The notes under the pieces are model-generated. The model searched no databases, was not told the origin of the DNA, and saw only the letters and a program-made list of their open reading frames with translations. Shown here one piece after another: positions 44,009-53,166 of a stretch of 62,427 nucleotides of DNA. The DNA comes from Brucella daejeonensis (GTDB lineage: Bacteria > Pseudomonadota > Alphaproteobacteria > Rhizobiales > Rhizobiaceae). The DNA lies in assembly GCF_014199265.1 (NCBI RefSeq), contig NZ_JACIJG010000018.1, positions 1 through 62,427 of the forward strand, in the 5' to 3' direction. Numbering within the stretch: position 1 is the stretch's first letter; each line of letters begins with the position of its first letter. The translations under genes and the position numbers were made by a program.

Positions 44009-46054
44009 GTGGAGCAGGCAAAGAACGAAACCCGGAAAGGTAGCCGCAAGGCGCTTTGGGCCGCAGTTGCGGTGATCGCCATCGCTGCCGCCGGTTTGGC
44101 AGGCTATAAGATCACGCTTGAAAAGACGATTACGTCGCAGCTTGAAAAGCGCGGTGGTAAAGCAGCTTCCGTCGAAGCAGATTTTTTCGGAAACATTCAC
44201 CTGCGTGACGTCGCATTGCCGCTGAAGGATGGCTCCGACATCCGCATTGCCTCGGTTGACGGCCGTCCGAAGTTTCTGTTTCTGACAGGGATGCTGAACG
44301 CTTCCGGTATCCATACGGAGATTGGAAACTACAAGATTTCCATTCCGGGCGTTGCGATTGAAGACGCAAATTTCGACCGCGCCATGCTGAAGGACACATT
44401 TGGAAACAGTGGCCTGACACTGCCGGACCGTGTCGGTCGCTTTTCGGCAAAGCGCGTGAGTGCGCCTGAGATCAAGATCGTCCAGACCGTAACCGACGGC
44501 GATGAGCAGAACATCCTCTACAAGGATGTGACGCTGGAAGATGTCAGGCAGGGGCAGGTAGCTCGCTACAGCGCAGGTAGCACGGCGTTCGACTTTGCGG
44601 TCGATGTGCCCGGCGAAGACGGTGAAAAAGTCCGGGACAAGATGGCTGGCACCATGGGCCTCGCCGAGGGCGAGGATGTGGACGGTGTATTCCTTGCGCG
44701 TCTTTATACCGAGAAAGCCGGCCTTGACGACAAGGAAGCAAAGCCGGTCTATGGCCCGTTCAAGGCGAAGAATATCGTCATGAAGACCAGTGAGGCGAGT
44801 TTCAGCTATGACGAAATCCGCAGCAACGGTTTCACTGCGCGTATGCCCGCCATTCCGTTCACGGAAACCATGGACAAGTTCCGCGCCTTGCAGGGCACGG
44901 AAGAGCTGTCCCCTGCGCAGACCCGCGAAGTCCTGCTTCATCTTACGTCGCTGTTCGATACGATCGGCAAGGGCGATGTCGAGATGCTCGGCATGAAAAT
45001 CGAGCCGCTCGATACATCGAAAGGCAAGGGGGGGATCGACCGCATCGCGTTTGCATTCGACGATCAGAAGATGGACATGTCCATCAATGGGTTTTCGTTT
45101 GCCGAAGGCCAGGACTACATGAAGATGGACGAAGCCTCGCTGAAGGGATTTTCCTGGTCCTCTTCAATGGAAGCCCTGAAGAAATTTGCGGCTTTGAACG
45201 ACGAGGAAGCCGAGAACTTTCCTTACACGACGATGCTCCCGGAATTCGGCACACTTCGCGTGGCTGGTATCGATGCCGATCTGCCATATGACAAGAATGA
45301 GAGCGAGGGCATTGAAAACGAGGATGATGCGGATCAGGCCGCGATTGATGAATCTGCAGTTCCGTCGATGCCCGAACGTATTCAGTTTGCGATGAAGAGC
45401 TACGAAGTCGCACTCAATAAGCCATATAACGGCATTCCGACCGATGTGCGCGTGGCTTATGAGGATATGTCGATCAAGGTGCCGGGAAATGATGGCGACG
45501 AGTTTTATCAGCAGCTTCAGAAGCTTGGTTATGACCGTCTTGTCGTGTCCTCGAATCTTGAAGCCAACTGGGACGAGGCAAATCAGAACCTGATCATCAA
45601 GGACATCTCTGTCAGCGGGCAAGATATGGGTTCAGTGTCCCTGTCGGGTCTGGTCGGGGGCTTTACGAAGGAGTTCTTCTCGGGTGACAAGGTGATGACC
45701 CAGGTCGCGTTGCTTGGCCTCAAGGCCCAACAGGTGAGCCTGAAGATCGAGGAGAAAGGCATCATCACCAAGGGCATCAAGCTTTATGCCGAAGAAAACG
45801 ACATGTCGGAAGATGACGTGCGGGGTATGGTGTCTCTGGTTGCAGCCGCTTTTCTTCAGGAACTGGCATCGGACCAGCCGCAGTTGCAGGATGTGGTGGG
45901 TGCGTTTTCCGCTTTTCTCGCCAAGCCGAATATTTTTGAAATGACCGTCAAGTCGAAGGCTGAAAAAGGCATTGGCGCACTGGAACTGATGACAGCATCG
46001 CAGAACCCGCTTTCTCTGCTCGAAAAGGTGACTATCGAGGCAAAGAACGAGTAA
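44009..46054 (+). CDS. Large membrane-anchored or exported protein of unknown function
   Basis: I do not recognise a family in this 681-residue protein. It has a short basic N-terminus and one membrane helix (about residues 15-34, WAAVAVIAIAAAGLAGY), so the bulk should be periplasmic. The remainder is acidic and rich in Lys, Asp and beta-strand-like segments such as ASVEADFFGNIHLRDVALPL, which recalls AsmA-like or DUF945-like lipid-related proteins, a weak resemblance only. The start is GTG after AAGGACGAG. It is monocistronic, with a hairpin terminator directly after it. Confidence 0.75.
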   Translation: MEQAKNETRKGSRKALWAAVAVIAIAAAGLAGYKITLEKTITSQLEKRGGKAASVEADFFGNIHLRDVALPLKDGSDIRIASVDGRPKFLFLTGMLNASGIHTEIGNYKISIPGVAIEDANFDRAMLKDTFGNSGLTLPDRVGRFSAKRVSAPEIKIVQTVTDGDEQNILYKDVTLEDVRQGQVARYSAGSTAFDFAVDVPGEDGEKVRDKMAGTMGLAEGEDVDGVFLARLYTEKAGLDDKEAKPVYGPFKAKNIVMKTSEASFSYDEIRSNGFTARMPAIPFTETMDKFRALQGTEELSPAQTREVLLHLTSLFDTIGKGDVEMLGMKIEPLDTSKGKGGIDRIAFAFDDQKMDMSINGFSFAEGQDYMKMDEASLKGFSWSSSMEALKKFAALNDEEAENFPYTTMLPEFGTLRVAGIDADLPYDKNESEGIENEDDADQAAIDESAVPSMPERIQFAMKSYEVALNKPYNGIPTDVRVAYEDMSIKVPGNDGDEFYQQLQKLGYDRLVVSSNLEANWDEANQNLIIKDISVSGQDMGSVSLSGLVGGFTKEFFSGDKVMTQVALLGLKAQQVSLKIEEKGIITKGIKLYAEENDMSEDDVRGMVSLVAAAFLQELASDQPQLQDVVGAFSAFLAKPNIFEMTVKSKAEKGIGALELMTASQNPLSLLEKVTIEAKNE

Positions 46055-46077
46055 ACCAGTCGTTATTGCAGCTTAAG

Positions 46078-46106
46078 AAACGCCGGCCTCTGGTCGGCGT
46101 TTTGCT
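46078..46106 (+). terminator. Intrinsic terminator of the large orphan gene
   Basis: AAACGCCGGCC and GGTCGGCGTTTT form an 11-bp stem with one wobble pair and a TCT loop. Confidence 0.8.
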
Positions 46107-46300
46107 GTTCGGGATTTGTCAGGCGAAAGCGCCGCAGCAAATTGCCGGGATATATCCGGCCTGGAGGATTGAGTTCAGCCTTCAGGTCGAAGGCTTGACC
46201 TGTCTGTTTAAATTCGCCCATTCGGCGCTGAACCAGCCTCACACTTTTACTGGAAATGCCATAGGGTGAGGCATCGGTCTTTCACAGGAAACGAATTACT

Positions 46301-46723
46301 ATGCTGAAGAATATCAACCCATTGCTTACCGGCTCGTTGCTTGCAGTTCTCGCGGATATGGGCCACGGCGACGATCTCGTGATTGTGGACGCAAACTACC
46401 CGGCACAGGCTTCCGGCGTGCCTGTGCTCGATTTTCCCGGAATCAGCGCTACCGAAATGGCGGAAGCAGTATTGTCGCTACTTCCTTTGGACGATTTCGT
46501 CGACAAGCCGGCTGCGGTCATGCAGGCTCCGAACGAAGTCCCGGCCATTTTCAAGGAGTTTGAAGCTGTTATTGAAAAGGGGGAAGGGCGCGCTATCCCG
46601 GTCGATCCGATTGAGCGCTTTGCGTTCTATGATCGCGCGCGCGAAGCGTTCGCCATTATCCGGACGGGTGAAAAGCGGCTCTACGGAAATATTATTTTCA
46701 AGAAAGGCGTCATACGCTCGTAA
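46301..46723 (+). CDS. RbsD/FucU-family sugar mutarotase
   Basis: This 140-residue protein resembles FucU/RbsD, which interconvert sugar anomers. It has MLKNINPLLTGSLLAVLADMG, the family's active-site His in GHGDDLVIVDANYPA, and C-terminal FAIIRTGEKRLYGNIIFKKG. The closest match by eye is L-fucose mutarotase. No sugar kinase or transporter is next to it, although a sugar ABC operon lies about 3 kb upstream. Confidence 0.9.
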   Translation: MLKNINPLLTGSLLAVLADMGHGDDLVIVDANYPAQASGVPVLDFPGISATEMAEAVLSLLPLDDFVDKPAAVMQAPNEVPAIFKEFEAVIEKGEGRAIPVDPIERFAFYDRAREAFAIIRTGEKRLYGNIIFKKGVIRS

Positions 46724-46847
46724 GGGGAGCGCCTCGGCCGCGTTCGCGCATCGAACGGCAAAGGTGTGAAGCGTCTGTCGGGAAAATCAGTTTTTCGGGC
46801 TGATTTCAAATCCCGCTCGAGATTCGAAAAACGCTCAGAACAAACAG

Positions 46848-46877
46848 ATAGAGCGGTTCCTGTCGGAACCGCTCTAT
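46848..46877. terminator. Strong 13-bp hairpin (probable bidirectional terminator)
   Basis: ATAGAGCGGTTCC, loop TGTC, GGAACCGCTCTAT are perfectly paired between the convergent mutarotase and EF-hand genes. No long T-run follows on either side. It could also be a dispersed palindromic repeat. Confidence 0.6.
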
Positions 46878-46899
46878 TGGTATGGGCTTTATTCTTCGA

Positions 46900-47433
46900 T
46901 TATTCCTGAGGCGCTTCGGTCTGGGGCTTCATCGGGCCCTTATGCATATCGCCTCTGTTGTGACCCCAACGATGGGGACCCTTATGATGCTGGCCTCTGG
47001 CGTGATGGTACATCTTCGCAGTGCGCATTTCACTCCGGTCGATCTTGCCATCTTCGTTGCGATCAAGCGCTGCAAATTCCTTTTGACGCTGGTTTTCGAT
47101 CTCAGCCAGAGTGACCTTGCCGTCGCCATTAGCGTCAAGGCGGCGTTCCATGCGATTGGCTGCACGATTGACGACCCGCTTGAGAGCCAGCGCTTCGATC
47201 TCATCGCGAGAAAGCACACCGTCGCCATTCGTATCTGCGGCCTTGAGGCGATCCATGCGCGAGAATTTTTCAAGGTCTATGGGGCCTCGCTTGCCCTTCA
47301 TATCCTTATTGGGTGCAACGGTCGTCTCCGCAGCCGGCTTATCAGTATTTTTGCTATTGCTCTCTTGTGCAAAGGCGGAAACGGAAAGCAAAGATGTCGC
47401 AATTACAGCGATAAATGCGGTTTTCGATTTCAT
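46900..47433 (-). CDS. Exported EF-hand protein with His-rich tail
   Basis: This 177-residue protein has a signal peptide (about residues 1-22, ending AFAQ). Three EF-hand loops follow: DTNGDGVLSRDE (67-78), DANGDGKVTLAE (100-111) and DRNEDGKIDRSE (124-135). A C-terminal tail is rich in His, Gly and Lys (MYHHARGQHHKGPHRWGH), which could bind metals. Probably a periplasmic calcium-binding protein of unknown role. It is convergent with the mutarotase gene. Confidence 0.9.
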   Translation of the reverse strand: MKSKTAFIAVIATSLLSVSAFAQESNSKNTDKPAAETTVAPNKDMKGKRGPIDLEKFSRMDRLKAADTNGDGVLSRDEIEALALKRVVNRAANRMERRLDANGDGKVTLAEIENQRQKEFAALDRNEDGKIDRSEMRTAKMYHHARGQHHKGPHRWGHNRGDMHKGPMKPQTEAPQE

Positions 47434-47665
47434 GTTGTTTGACTCCGTTACTCTTTTACAGTGGCGCCGTTGATTGGCGTGCGAGTAATGTCTGTCTTTT
47501 TAGATGAACACGATATGAATAGGCCAATTAATTATTGGTAATGTGTCGAGCTGTCGGAACTCGAATGACGGGAGGCTTTGGGTAATGTTCGGCATGACGG
47601 TGGGAATTCCGACCGATTTATCGGTGGAAGTTATCAGCGGAAGCGTTTGTTTTCAGAAGAGAAAA

Positions 47666-47741
<76 letters not shown>

Positions 47742-48186
47742 ACTCGCTTTGCCAGGGCAGCGGCCCCGGTGAAGTGAGCGGTTCTATAAAGGCCTCTTTT
47801 CCACCTGTCCAGTCTTCCAGTGCAAAATTCGTAAAAAAAATTTCATCTCGCGCCGAAAGCCCGGAAATGCGCGGTTTTGGAAACTCGGGTCATGCACGCT
47901 AGGGGTGCGAAGATTTAAAACATTCTCTACGGTTGTATCTCTTTTGCTCCCGTTTGGAGAATCAAAGCGAGAGATTCTCGATTTGATTCATTTTTTGCTT
48001 CCGGCGTTGTAAGCGAGGCCGGGCTGCTCCATATTCTGGAAGGGCTGATACAGAGCGCCGGGTGGGGTCTACTCCATGCAGGGAATGGGGCTTACGCTGC
48101 AAATGTCGCAGCCGCGTCATCAATTATTGATGCTTGTCTGAGAAGTTACGGCATATAAAAGACTTTATCGGCAGGTAGTCGTCCTG
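47742..48186. other. 445-bp gap without a supported gene
   Basis: The stretch between the tRNA and the DedA gene contains AT-rich patches and a run of A residues near 47833 that could belong to the tRNA promoter (minus strand). I see no open frame with a ribosome site that I would call a gene. Confidence 0.5.
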
Positions 48187-48975
48187 ATGAAGGACTTCGA
48201 CGCGACGAGCATGTCTGAGCAAGGCGCTTCACGCACCGGATTGCCCTTGTCAAAGAAAACGGAAGCGGTCTCGGCCGCTTCAACAAACCGGTTCGCGGCA
48301 TTTGAGGACGGAATGGAAAGCATAATCGGCGATCTCGGACAGTTTATCTCCGATCATCGGGCATGGGCTGGACCTATCGTGGGCGCGATCGCCTTCGGCG
48401 AATCCCTCGCCATCATCGGGATGTTCATCCCTGCCACACCGATCATGATCGCCATTGGCGGCCTTGTGGGCGCGGGAATCATCGAACCTATTCCCGTGAT
48501 CATCGGCGCCATCATCGGGGCGGCGATTGGCGATATTATCTCTTATTTCCTGGGATGGTGGCTGGGGCGCAGCATCATCCACAAATGGCCGCTCAACAAG
48601 CATCGTAGCGGAGTGGCGCGTGCGCGCCTGCTTTTCCGCCGTTATGGCTTCTCTGCCGTTTTTCTCGGTCGTTTCTTCGGGCCGGTACGCTGTACGGTGC
48701 CGATGGTGGCAGGCATGATGTCAATGGACCAGACGCGCTTTCAGACCGCCAATTTGCTGTCGGCGCTCGTCTGGGCGCCGCTCATGTTCCTTCCGGGCTG
48801 GCTTGCGGGCCGCGGCGCCGGCATTTTCGCCAGGATGGACGGCGATCACATGTTCTGGTTCGTTATCGGCATCACCGTCGTCACTATCGTCGTCACGGTC
48901 ATCGGTGTCCGTTTCTTCAGATCGCGTCCGCGTCGGGTGCGCAAGCGCCGGGTACAGATTTCGCCGGCTGAATAA
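48187..48975 (+). CDS. DedA-family membrane protein
   Basis: This 262-residue protein of the DedA/VTT superfamily is linked to lipid (undecaprenyl phosphate) translocation and membrane potential homeostasis. A 50-residue soluble N-terminus precedes the membrane part, with GAIAFGESLAIIGMFIPATP, the family glycine/proline motif, GAAIGDIISYFLGWWLGR and FLGRFFGPVRCTVPMVAG. The start is uncertain: an internal ATG eight codons later is equally possible, as neither has a clear ribosome site. The C-terminus is very basic. Confidence 0.88.
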   Translation: MKDFDATSMSEQGASRTGLPLSKKTEAVSAASTNRFAAFEDGMESIIGDLGQFISDHRAWAGPIVGAIAFGESLAIIGMFIPATPIMIAIGGLVGAGIIEPIPVIIGAIIGAAIGDIISYFLGWWLGRSIIHKWPLNKHRSGVARARLLFRRYGFSAVFLGRFFGPVRCTVPMVAGMMSMDQTRFQTANLLSALVWAPLMFLPGWLAGRGAGIFARMDGDHMFWFVIGITVVTIVVTVIGVRFFRSRPRRVRKRRVQISPAE

Positions 48976-49235
48976 ATCGGCACCTTGCCTGGCACGTGCC
49001 GCTCGCAAATTATTTCAGGCTGTTAACTCTGATCAAATAAGTAGGTTATTGACAATTGCCGGGAAGCCTTCAAAATTAACGCATTGTTCATTCTTGCGGC
49101 GAAGCGCGGCAGATTGAACTGGAGCTGACCGTCCCGGCCAATCGTCAGGATGGGTTGTGGAAGGCTCCATGCGTAGTTTTGTCTGAATGCCTTCTGTAGT
49201 CGATGCAGATTGCGGCATTTCGGGAGGAGGTGTGC

Positions 49236-49424
49236 ATGAAGAGAACCGTTCGACTGTTCGTGGTCAGGGCGAAAAATGCGGTTTTGCGCGTTCCCGCCTT
49301 TCTTGAGCAGCCCTGGCGTGAAATGAAGCTGAATGCCGACGAGATAGCTGCCCGTCGGCGTAACAGACTTGATGGCGGGGAGGATAGTTTCCTCTGGTGT
49401 TGGCAGCATCGTGGTTTCTGGTGA
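49236..49424 (+). CDS. Small basic orphan protein
   Basis: This 62-residue protein starts MKRTVRLFVVRAKNAVLRVP and ends in a Trp/Cys-rich DSFLWCWQHRGFW. It is not recognised. The ATG follows an unusually strong GGAGGAGG, and an intrinsic terminator follows 26 bp after the stop, so it looks like a real single-gene transcript. The region 48976-49235 before it shows no other gene. Confidence 0.6.
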   Translation: MKRTVRLFVVRAKNAVLRVPAFLEQPWREMKLNADEIAARRRNRLDGGEDSFLWCWQHRGFW

Positions 49425-49449
49425 GGCCGCAGCAGCCAAAATATTTTCG

Positions 49450-49480
49450 AAGGCCGGTAACGAAGTTTCCGGCCTTTTGC
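49450..49480 (+). terminator. Intrinsic terminator of the small orphan gene
   Basis: AAGGCCGG and CCGGCCTT form an 8-bp stem, followed by TTGCTTTTC. Confidence 0.75.
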
Positions 49481-49682
49481 TTTTCATTTTACCGCGTCGG
49501 CTGAAATGAGAAATATTTTCTCTTGCCGAATTGCTCGCTGGTCACCTGTTCCACGATCAAGCCAAAAAGTAGTTTATATATTTAAATCAATGATTTAGAT
49601 TGATTTTGCATCTTCTCTCGTTAGATTTGTTTTCCGAAATCAATCTGAAAAATGCGCCCTTTATGCAGGAGGGGCGACGAGG

Positions 49683-50696
49683 ATGCGTCCAATGAGAAAA
49701 ATATTTCTATATGCGGCAGTGGCGTTGGGCCTTGGGGCCGCTCCTGTTCAGGCGCAGGAGCCGAAGGAAATTCTGAACGTTTCCTACGACATTGCGCGTG
49801 AACTTTACGAACAGATCGATAAGGCTTTTGTTGCCGACTGGAAGACGAAGACCGGTGAAGACCTGACCGTTAACCAGTCACATGCAGGCTCTTCGAAGCA
49901 GGCTCGCTCCATTCTTGAGGGGCTGGAGGCCGATGTGGTGACGTTCAATCAGGTCGTGGACGTGCAGGTTCTGCATGACAGGGGCGATCTCATCCCGGCG
50001 GACTGGCAGAAGCGCCTTCCCAACAATTCCTCGCCCTATTATTCGCTTCCGGCCTTCCTTGTGCGCGAGGGCAATCCGAAAAATATCAGGAACTGGGACG
50101 ACCTTGCCCGTGACGATGTGAAGGTTATCTTCCCGAATCCGAAGACGTCGGGCAATGCCCGCTACACTTATCTCGCTGCAACGGCCTATGCCAATGAGGC
50201 TTTCAAGGGCGATCAGGAGAAGGTCAGGGAATTCATAGGCAGGATTTTCAAGAATGTCCCGGTGTTCGACACCGGTGGTCGCGGCGCCACCACGACTTTT
50301 GCCGAACGCGGCATTGGCGACGTGCTCGTCACTTTCGAAGCCGAAACGCGCGGCACGGAGAAGGTTCTGGGAGCGGACAAATACGATGTGGTCGTTCCCC
50401 CGATGAGCCTGCTTGCGGAATTCCCGGTTACGGTGGTCGACAAGGTGGTGGACAAGCGCGGATCGCGCAAGGTCGCTGAGGCCTATCTGAACTATCTCTA
50501 TTCCCCGGAAGGTCAGGAGATTCTGGCCCAGAATTTCAATCGCGTGCACGACAAGGATGTGATCGCGAAGCACAAGGATATCTATCCCGATGTACGGCTT
50601 GTGACGGTGGAGGACGAGTTCGGCGGCTGGGAGAAGGTGCAGAAGGAGCATTTCTCCGAAGGCGGTGTGCTCGACCAGCTTTTTACCCGCAAGTAA
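49683..50696 (+). CDS. sbp: Sulfate ABC transporter periplasmic binding protein
   Basis: This 337-residue sulfate/thiosulfate-binding protein has a signal peptide (about residues 1-24, ending VQAQE). It then has ILNVSYDIARELYEQI and HAGSSKQARSILEGLEADVV, a family hallmark, with GNARYTYLAA further on. Sulfate or thiosulfate is the likely ligand. An ATG three codons downstream is a possible start. The CysT and CysW permease genes follow. Confidence 0.93.
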   Translation: MRPMRKIFLYAAVALGLGAAPVQAQEPKEILNVSYDIARELYEQIDKAFVADWKTKTGEDLTVNQSHAGSSKQARSILEGLEADVVTFNQVVDVQVLHDRGDLIPADWQKRLPNNSSPYYSLPAFLVREGNPKNIRNWDDLARDDVKVIFPNPKTSGNARYTYLAATAYANEAFKGDQEKVREFIGRIFKNVPVFDTGGRGATTTFAERGIGDVLVTFEAETRGTEKVLGADKYDVVVPPMSLLAEFPVTVVDKVVDKRGSRKVAEAYLNYLYSPEGQEILAQNFNRVHDKDVIAKHKDIYPDVRLVTVEDEFGGWEKVQKEHFSEGGVLDQLFTRK

Positions 50697-50748
50697 CTGG
50701 TGCAATGGACGGGGCGGAATGATCCCGTCGTGCTTCTGGGAAAATTCA

Positions 50749-51585
50749 GTGTCATTGTTGAGTTTGAAACGCAATTCGGTGCTGCCGGGGTTCGGACTGA
50801 CCCTCGGCTGTACCCTGCTTTATCTGGCGGTGATCGTCGCGCTTCCACTGCTGGCGATGATTCTGAAGACAGCGGGCCTCGGGTGGAGCGATTTCTGGAA
50901 CATCGTGAGTTCCGACCGGGCTCTGGCGACGTATCGCGTCACCCTGAGCGCAGCCGCGGTGGCAACCCTGTTCAATGGCCTGTTCGGCCTGCTGCTCGCG
51001 TGGGTGCTGACGCGTTATGAGTTTCCGGGCAAGCGCCTGATCGATGCCGCCGTCGATCTTCCCTTTGCGCTGCCAACGGCAATTGCGGGCCTCGCCCTTG
51101 TGACGCTCTTTGCGCAGAATGGATGGTTCGGAGGTATCCTGGAGCCGCTCGGCATCAAGGTTGCCTATGCGCCGGCCGGCATCATGATCGCAATGTTCTT
51201 CACCAGCATTCCTTTCGTCATACGCACGGTGCAGCCCGTGCTTGAAGATATGAGTGCCGATGTGGAAGAGGCGGCTCGCAGCCTCGGGGCCAGCAACTGG
51301 CAGACCTTCACGCATATCATCTGGCCAACCATCTTTCCGGCGTTTCTGGCGGGCGCCTCGCTATCGTTCGCACGGAGTCTCGGCGAGTTCGGTTCGATCG
51401 TTTTCATTTCGGGTAATCTGCCGTTCGAAACGGAGGTGACGGCGCTGCTCGTCTTTATCCGGCTCGATGAATATGACTATCCGGCCGCCGCCGCGCTCGC
51501 TTTCGTCATGCTGGTCATGGCCTTCACGATGCTTCTGGTGACCAATCTCGTCCAGGCAAGGCAGCTTCGCTATGCAGAACGCTAG
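50749..51585 (+). CDS. cysT: Sulfate ABC transporter permease CysT
   Basis: This permease has about 278 residues from the chosen GTG, close to E. coli CysT (277). Six membrane helices are predicted, with FALPTAIAGLALVTLFAQNGWFG (here quoted only in part) and the ABC-coupling motif EEAARSLGASNWQTFTHI. An ATG ten codons upstream (50719) with a GGGGCGGA site, and a longer form still, are alternatives. It overlaps cysW by 14 bp, so the two permeases are coupled. Confidence 0.88.
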   Translation: MSLLSLKRNSVLPGFGLTLGCTLLYLAVIVALPLLAMILKTAGLGWSDFWNIVSSDRALATYRVTLSAAAVATLFNGLFGLLLAWVLTRYEFPGKRLIDAAVDLPFALPTAIAGLALVTLFAQNGWFGGILEPLGIKVAYAPAGIMIAMFFTSIPFVIRTVQPVLEDMSADVEEAARSLGASNWQTFTHIIWPTIFPAFLAGASLSFARSLGEFGSIVFISGNLPFETEVTALLVFIRLDEYDYPAAAALAFVMLVMAFTMLLVTNLVQARQLRYAER

Positions 51586-52402
51586 CGCAACCATACAGGC
51601 CCGCAATTCCGGGCCATTTCGCAGGCTGTTGATCGGGCTGGCGGCCATCCTGTCGCTCATCTGCATCGGCGCTCCCTTGGCGATTATTTTCTCCTATGCA
51701 TTCAGCAAGGGCATCGATGTATTTTTCAGCGAGATATTGAAACCCGATACGCTTCACGCGGTCTGGCTTACGGTTCTCACCGCGATTGTCGTGGTGCCGA
51801 TCAACATGGCCTTCGGTGTCTGCGTTGCCTGGCTGGTGACAAAGTTTCGGTTTCCGGGCCGAAGACTGCTGATCACTTTCGTGGAGATACCTTTTTCCAT
51901 CTCGCCGATTGTGGCAGGCGTGACCTATCTCTTTCTCTATGGCTCGCAAGGGCTTCTGGGTCCCTTTCTGGAGGCCTATGACGTCAAGGTCATGTTCACG
52001 GTTCCGGCTATCTTCCTCGTGAGCCTTTTTGTGACATCGCCTTTCGTTGCGCGGGAACTTATTCCATTGATGGAGGTGCAGGGCAGCGATGAGGAGGAAG
52101 CCGCTCTGACGCTTGGCGCCAATGCGTGGCAGACATTCTTTCACGTGACCTTGCCCAATATCAAATGGGCCTTGCTCTATGGCGCGGTGCTCTGCAATGC
52201 GCGTGTCATGGGTGAGTTTGGCGCAACCTCGGTCGTGTCGGGCGCCATTCGTGGTAAAACCAATACGTTGCCATTGCAGGTGGAGCTGCTGTTCAACGAC
52301 TATAATGTCGCCGGTGCCTTTGCTGCGGCTTCCACTCTGGCGCTGATCGCTCTTCTGACGCTCGTTCTGAAAGTTTTCCTGGAACGGAAGCAGAGGGCCT
52401 GA
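51572..52402 (+). CDS. cysW: Sulfate ABC transporter permease CysW
   Basis: This 276-residue permease pairs with CysT. It has six helices, with IPFSISPIVAGVTYLFLYG, the coupling motif EEEAALTLGANAWQTFFHV, and EFGATSVVSGAIRGKTNTLP. A hairpin just downstream and then a gene on the opposite strand show that no cysA ATPase gene follows; a CysA encoded elsewhere must supply energy. Confidence 0.92.
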   Translation: MQNASATIQARNSGPFRRLLIGLAAILSLICIGAPLAIIFSYAFSKGIDVFFSEILKPDTLHAVWLTVLTAIVVVPINMAFGVCVAWLVTKFRFPGRRLLITFVEIPFSISPIVAGVTYLFLYGSQGLLGPFLEAYDVKVMFTVPAIFLVSLFVTSPFVARELIPLMEVQGSDEEEAALTLGANAWQTFFHVTLPNIKWALLYGAVLCNARVMGEFGATSVVSGAIRGKTNTLPLQVELLFNDYNVAGAFAAASTLALIALLTLVLKVFLERKQRA

Positions 52403-52403
52403 A

Positions 52404-52449
52404 ACGACGCGAAGAAGCCGCTCATCCGAACAGGAATGAGCGGCGTCGT
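52404..52449 (+). terminator. Hairpin ending the sulfate transporter operon
   Basis: GCCGCTCAT and ATGAGCGGC form a 9-bp stem extended by ACGAC and GTCGT. It overlaps the end region of the convergent hydrolase gene. There is no T-run on this strand. Confidence 0.55.
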
Positions 52450-52451
52450 GT

Positions 52452-53015
52452 TCACGCTGCCTGGGAAAGCGTGTCTGTCACCGGTTCCCTGTGCAGGGAG
52501 GAAGCGAGGATGATTCCCTCCGGCCAGCGGTTGAAGCCGCTTGCCACGTTGATGTGGCCGGCATGCCCGAGATCAACGAAGCCCGAACCCCACACATGCG
52601 CCAGAGCTTCCGCCTTGGCAAAGCTCATATACTCGTCGTTGCGGCTCGCAACGACGATGGAAGGAAAACCCAATTCCTGACGTGGCAGGGGGGCGAAGCT
52701 TTCGAACCGGCGGTCCTTGCGGGCCATGGTTTCGGCATCCGCTGGCGCTACCAGCAGCGCGCCTGCGACATGTGACGCTGATGGGCGGCGTGCCAGATGC
52801 GCCACCAGTGCGCAGCCAAGGCTATGAGCGACCAGAACCGCACCGGGATTTTCGGCGAGCCTGGCTTCGAGCGCGTACATCCAGTCGGATAGCACCGGAT
52901 AATGCCAGTCGTCCTGCTCGACGAGCAATGCTGACGGATCGTCATGCAACCATTGGCGCTGCCAGTGGCCTGCTTCCGATCCCTTGTAACCGGGGATGAT
53001 CAATGTCGCAGGCAT
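52452..53015 (-). CDS. RBBP9/YdeN-family alpha/beta hydrolase
   Basis: This 187-residue serine hydrolase starts MPATLIIPGYKGSEAGHWQ. The nucleophile elbow is VAHSLGCALVAHL; late Asp (ASRNDEYM) and His (LGHAGHINV) complete the triad. Family members are small esterase-like proteins of unclear substrate. The start follows AGAGGAAC; a start 21 codons earlier is less likely. It is convergent with cysW. Confidence 0.9.
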   Translation of the reverse strand: MPATLIIPGYKGSEAGHWQRQWLHDDPSALLVEQDDWHYPVLSDWMYALEARLAENPGAVLVAHSLGCALVAHLARRPSASHVAGALLVAPADAETMARKDRRFESFAPLPRQELGFPSIVVASRNDEYMSFAKAEALAHVWGSGFVDLGHAGHINVASGFNRWPEGIILASSLHREPVTDTLSQAA

Positions 53016-53166
53016 TCGTTGTTCCTCTTGGATCGGCCTTGGGAGGCATTGTTTTCGCAATTGCGAAACTCGTTCCAAAATAGGTGGTCAGCGGCCCATT
53101 TTTAAGCAAAGTGAATTCAAATCGAGGCGAAGGTCGCGAAAATTATACTCCGTTTCCGCATTGTCG

